8,289 nt of DNA from Mariniphaga sp. Its GTDB lineage: Bacteria > Bacteroidota > Bacteroidia > Bacteroidales > Prolixibacteraceae. Both the position numbers and the translations under genes were made by a program. Positions 6,344 to 8,289 of this stretch are shown one piece after another. The notes under the pieces are model-generated. The model ran no database searches. It was given only the letters and a program-made list of their open reading frames with translations, and was not told the origin of the DNA. The stretch covers positions 1-8,289 of the forward strand of contig JABMQB010000671.1 of the NCBI GenBank assembly GCA_013203525.1, given 5' to 3'. Numbering within the stretch: position 1 is the first letter of the stretch; each line of letters opens with the position of its first letter.

Positions 6344-6380
6344 TGTAAATTTATAAAATTTCTTAAACTATTCATATTCA

Positions 6381-6854
6381 ATGAAGATTACTTTGCTGGT
6401 AGTTGGACAGACTAATTCACCTTATTTAAAAAAAGGGATTGAGGATTATTTATACCGGCTGAAACATTATATTCCGTTTGAAATTAATACTATTAAGGAT
6501 TTGAAAAAACCCAAAAACCTTACCAGGGAGAATCAAAAAAAGAAAGAAGGTGATTTAATCCTGAAATATCTGGATAGTTCAAATACAATGGTTTTACTTG
6601 ATGAGAAAGGAATATCCCTTTCTTCACGCGGATTTTCAGAGTTTGTACAAAAAAAGATGGCATCAGGTTTGAAGGAGCTCGTGTTTGTTATTGGAGGACC
6701 ATATGGATTTTCAAAAGAGGTGTACGACAGTGTGAAGGAAAAACTGGCAGTTTCAGAAATGACTTTTCCTCATGAATTGGCACGATTAATTTTTGTTGAA
6801 CAATTATACAGGGCTTTTTCAATATTAAAAGGAGAACCTTATCATCACGATTAA
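6381..6854 (+). CDS. rlmH: 23S rRNA (pseudouridine-1915-N3)-methyltransferase RlmH
   Basis: RlmH uses S-adenosylmethionine to methylate N3 of pseudouridine 1915 in helix 69 of 23S rRNA, acting on the assembled 70S ribosome. The 157-residue length is standard for this minimal SPOUT enzyme. Visible family motifs are MKITLLVVGQT at the start, LLDEKG (72-77), the SAM-binding knot segment FVIGGPYGFS (102-111), and the C-terminal HELARLIFVEQLYRA (131-145) ending in YHHD (154-157), whose Tyr-His-His part belongs to the substrate and cofactor site in characterised homologues. No key residue is missing. The gene is the first of a rightward unit and is followed after 3 bases by a large membrane protein, so the two are probably co-transcribed. 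Confidence 0.97.
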   Translation: MKITLLVVGQTNSPYLKKGIEDYLYRLKHYIPFEINTIKDLKKPKNLTRENQKKKEGDLILKYLDSSNTMVLLDEKGISLSSRGFSEFVQKKMASGLKELVFVIGGPYGFSKEVYDSVKEKLAVSEMTFPHELARLIFVEQLYRAFSILKGEPYHHD

Positions 6855-6857
6855 ACT

Positions 6858-8289
6858 ATGGAAGGCATATTTAAAAGATACCTATTCCTTATTCTTGCGG
6901 CAGTAATATTTTTTATTGCAGTGGTGTTTGAGCATAGTTATTTGAATAAGAATCCGGAAAAACGACTTTTAAATAATTTTCAGAAAGAACTGAATAAAAA
7001 GGAAGAAAGCCTGGCTCTATATTTAAATGAAATTAAGCAAATTGTAATTGATGAAAGTTTCAATGGTGATTATCTGGGTGGTTTATATACACATAGCCAA
7101 ATTTTGGAAAACGAAGAATTAGGGTTTCTGATATTGGAAAGAGAAGAAATAATATACTGGTCAAGCCGTATTATTTCTTTTAATGATATTGAAAAATCTC
7201 CCGACCTTTCCAAAAAAATGATAGAACTTCCAAATGGCTATTATCTTTTACAACAGATAAATGTGGGAGAAATCAGGATTGTTGGTTTGATTTTAATAAA
7301 GAAAAACTACCCTCATGAAAATGAGTATTTGAAAAATACCTACAATCGAAGTTTTCATTTGCCCGAAGATTATCTGATCAGGGAAAATCAAACGGAAAAC
7401 AATTATCCAATATACAGTTTCGAGGGCGAGATTCTTTTTGCAGTTCAGCCAGCCGGCACAGTACTTTGTACAAAAACTCAATTATTTTATCCCGGAATTT
7501 TTTATTTGATTTCTTTAATTTTAATTCTTCTGTTTGTAAGATGCGAATTTAAAAAGAGCAAGCGTCAGGTAGGATTTAAACTTTTTGTACTCGGCGGAGG
7601 GATATTTGTTTTTTACTGGCTTCATGTTTTATTCCAATTTCCAAAAGTGTTTTATATAATTGGATTTTTCTCTCCTGAGCATTTTGCATATAGTATCTGG
7701 TTGCCCTCATTGGGTGATTATTTCCTGACCTCAATTTTTTTTTGTTTTTGGGCTCTTAACTTTAGTTATGACGCTGATTTTAAACAATTAATTAAAAACT
7801 CGGCTTTACCTCGAAAATTTATTTCCCTGTTGAGTTTTTTAGCTCTTGGCGGTTTGTATTTGTTAGTTAATTCGTTTATAAAAATTCTGATTGAAAATTC
7901 AAGCTTTTCATTTTCGTTAAACCGTATTGTTGAATTTTCAGTGCAAAGTATAACGGCTTATTTTTCAGTTGCATTGTTGTTATTGGGTTTGGCGCTGGTA
8001 ACCATTAAAATAATTGAAGATTTACGGGAAGAATTGTCTGCAAAGACAAATATATTATACACATTTTTAATTTCCCTACTATTGGCAGCCTTGCAGTTAA
8101 TAGCTGTTTCAACGGTTTCAATCCCAATACTGATATTGTTTTTTGTTTTTATTTTAACATTAATTGTTTTCACCAATGAAAACCTAAGGCATTTTACATT
8201 AAGTTATCTGATTATACTCATTTCACTTTTTTCTGTTTATTCTCTATTTATTATTTATAATACTGTTTCTGAAAAAGAAAGAGGATTTC
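6858..8289 (+). CDS. Large multi-pass membrane protein, N-terminal part of a probable sensor histidine kinase (runs off right edge)
   Basis: The frame stays open from the ATG at 6858 to the window end (477 full codons). It begins with a short basic N-terminus and one membrane segment (about 7-24), followed by an extracytoplasmic domain of about 180 residues (25-208). Then come roughly eight hydrophobic segments (near 209-227, 240-258, 285-303, 320-342, 362-385, 400-417, 419-437, 448-468). The pattern FFSPEHFAYSIWLPSLGDYF (270-289) resembles a conserved stretch that I associate with Bacteroidota sensor kinases of about 1,200 residues, in which a membrane region like this precedes HAMP and histidine-kinase domains. 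No kinase motif (H-box, N, G1, G2) lies inside the window, so the kinase call rests on family resemblance and architecture. Alternatives are a sensor with another output domain or a membrane protein of unknown function. Only 3 bases separate it from rlmH. Confidence 0.55.
   Translation, partial: MEGIFKRYLFLILAAVIFFIAVVFEHSYLNKNPEKRLLNNFQKELNKKEESLALYLNEIKQIVIDESFNGDYLGGLYTHSQILENEELGFLILEREEIIYWSSRIISFNDIEKSPDLSKKMIELPNGYYLLQQINVGEIRIVGLILIKKNYPHENEYLKNTYNRSFHLPEDYLIRENQTENNYPIYSFEGEILFAVQPAGTVLCTKTQLFYPGIFYLISLILILLFVRCEFKKSKRQVGFKLFVLGGGIFVFYWLHVLFQFPKVFYIIGFFSPEHFAYSIWLPSLGDYFLTSIFFCFWALNFSYDADFKQLIKNSALPRKFISLLSFLALGGLYLLVNSFIKILIENSSFSFSLNRIVEFSVQSITAYFSVALLLLGLALVTIKIIEDLREELSAKTNILYTFLISLLLAALQLIAVSTVSIPILILFFVFILTLIVFTNENLRHFTLSYLIILISLFSVYSLFIIYNTVSEKERGF

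Noticed and set aside
6313..6348. An 11-codon GTG-started frame after AAGGAGA, a possible leader peptide for rlmH.
   Set aside because: The AGGAG belongs to the centre of the inverted repeat, Bacteroidota rarely depend on Shine-Dalgarno sequences, and the peptide has no run of codons suggesting attenuation.
5934..6348. Plus-strand reading frames running opposite the DUF4783-like gene.
   Set aside because: They are antisense shadows. The minus-strand frame has a signal peptide, sensible composition and overlap with its downstream neighbour.
1..8289. CRISPR arrays, tRNA or rRNA genes, insertion sequences, phage genes or a defence island.
   Set aside because: No regularly spaced repeats, tRNA-like folds, transposase or integrase motifs, or defence-gene signatures were seen on either strand; the genes are housekeeping and envelope functions.

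Overview
The window looks like chromosomal DNA of a member of the Bacteroidota, probably in the Bacteroidales/Marinilabiliales range. This rests on its AT-rich composition, A-rich leaders with weak or absent Shine-Dalgarno sequences, a perfect TAnnTTTG-type -10 element, and gene families typical of that phylum: a DUF4783-like protein, paired rhomboids with a conserved C-terminal tail, and a very large multi-pass sensor-kinase-like protein. The placement is inferred from gene content and style; no marker gene was compared.

Layout. Bases 1-639 (minus strand) hold the 5' end of nrfA and the complete nrfH, the two subunits of the quinol-linked ammonia-forming nitrite reductase. Bases 646-1000 are a non-coding spacer between the divergent nrfHA and mutL units. 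It contains a perfect 11-bp inverted repeat of CRP/FNR type placed to control nrfHA, and a -10 element plus a second small inverted repeat placed to control the rightward unit. Bases 1001-4922 (plus strand) form a tight run: a small C-terminally anchored membrane protein of unknown function, mutL (GTG start overlapping the upstream stop by one base), and two rhomboid intramembrane proteases separated by 3 bases. Bases 4945-6266 (minus strand) hold a secreted DUF4783-like protein and a YihY/BrkB-family membrane protein whose start overlaps its stop (TAATG). Bases 6267-6380 are a second divergent spacer, with a perfect 13-bp inverted repeat. Bases 6381-8289 (plus strand) hold rlmH and, 3 bases later, the first 477 codons of a large membrane protein that runs off the window and resembles the N-terminal half of Bacteroidota sensor histidine kinases.

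How the genes work together. NrfH takes electrons from the quinol pool and passes them to NrfA, which reduces nitrite to ammonium in the periplasm. MutL is the mismatch-repair coordinator and RlmH a ribosomal RNA methyltransferase; both are housekeeping. The rhomboids, YihY protein, DUF4783 protein and kinase-like protein are envelope functions. No mobile element, CRISPR array, tRNA, rRNA or defence island is visible. I do not see a wholly new system. The parts most worth following up are the two strong inverted repeats in the divergent spacers, the non-canonical metal-site residues in MutL, and the uncharacterised membrane protein coupled to mutL.
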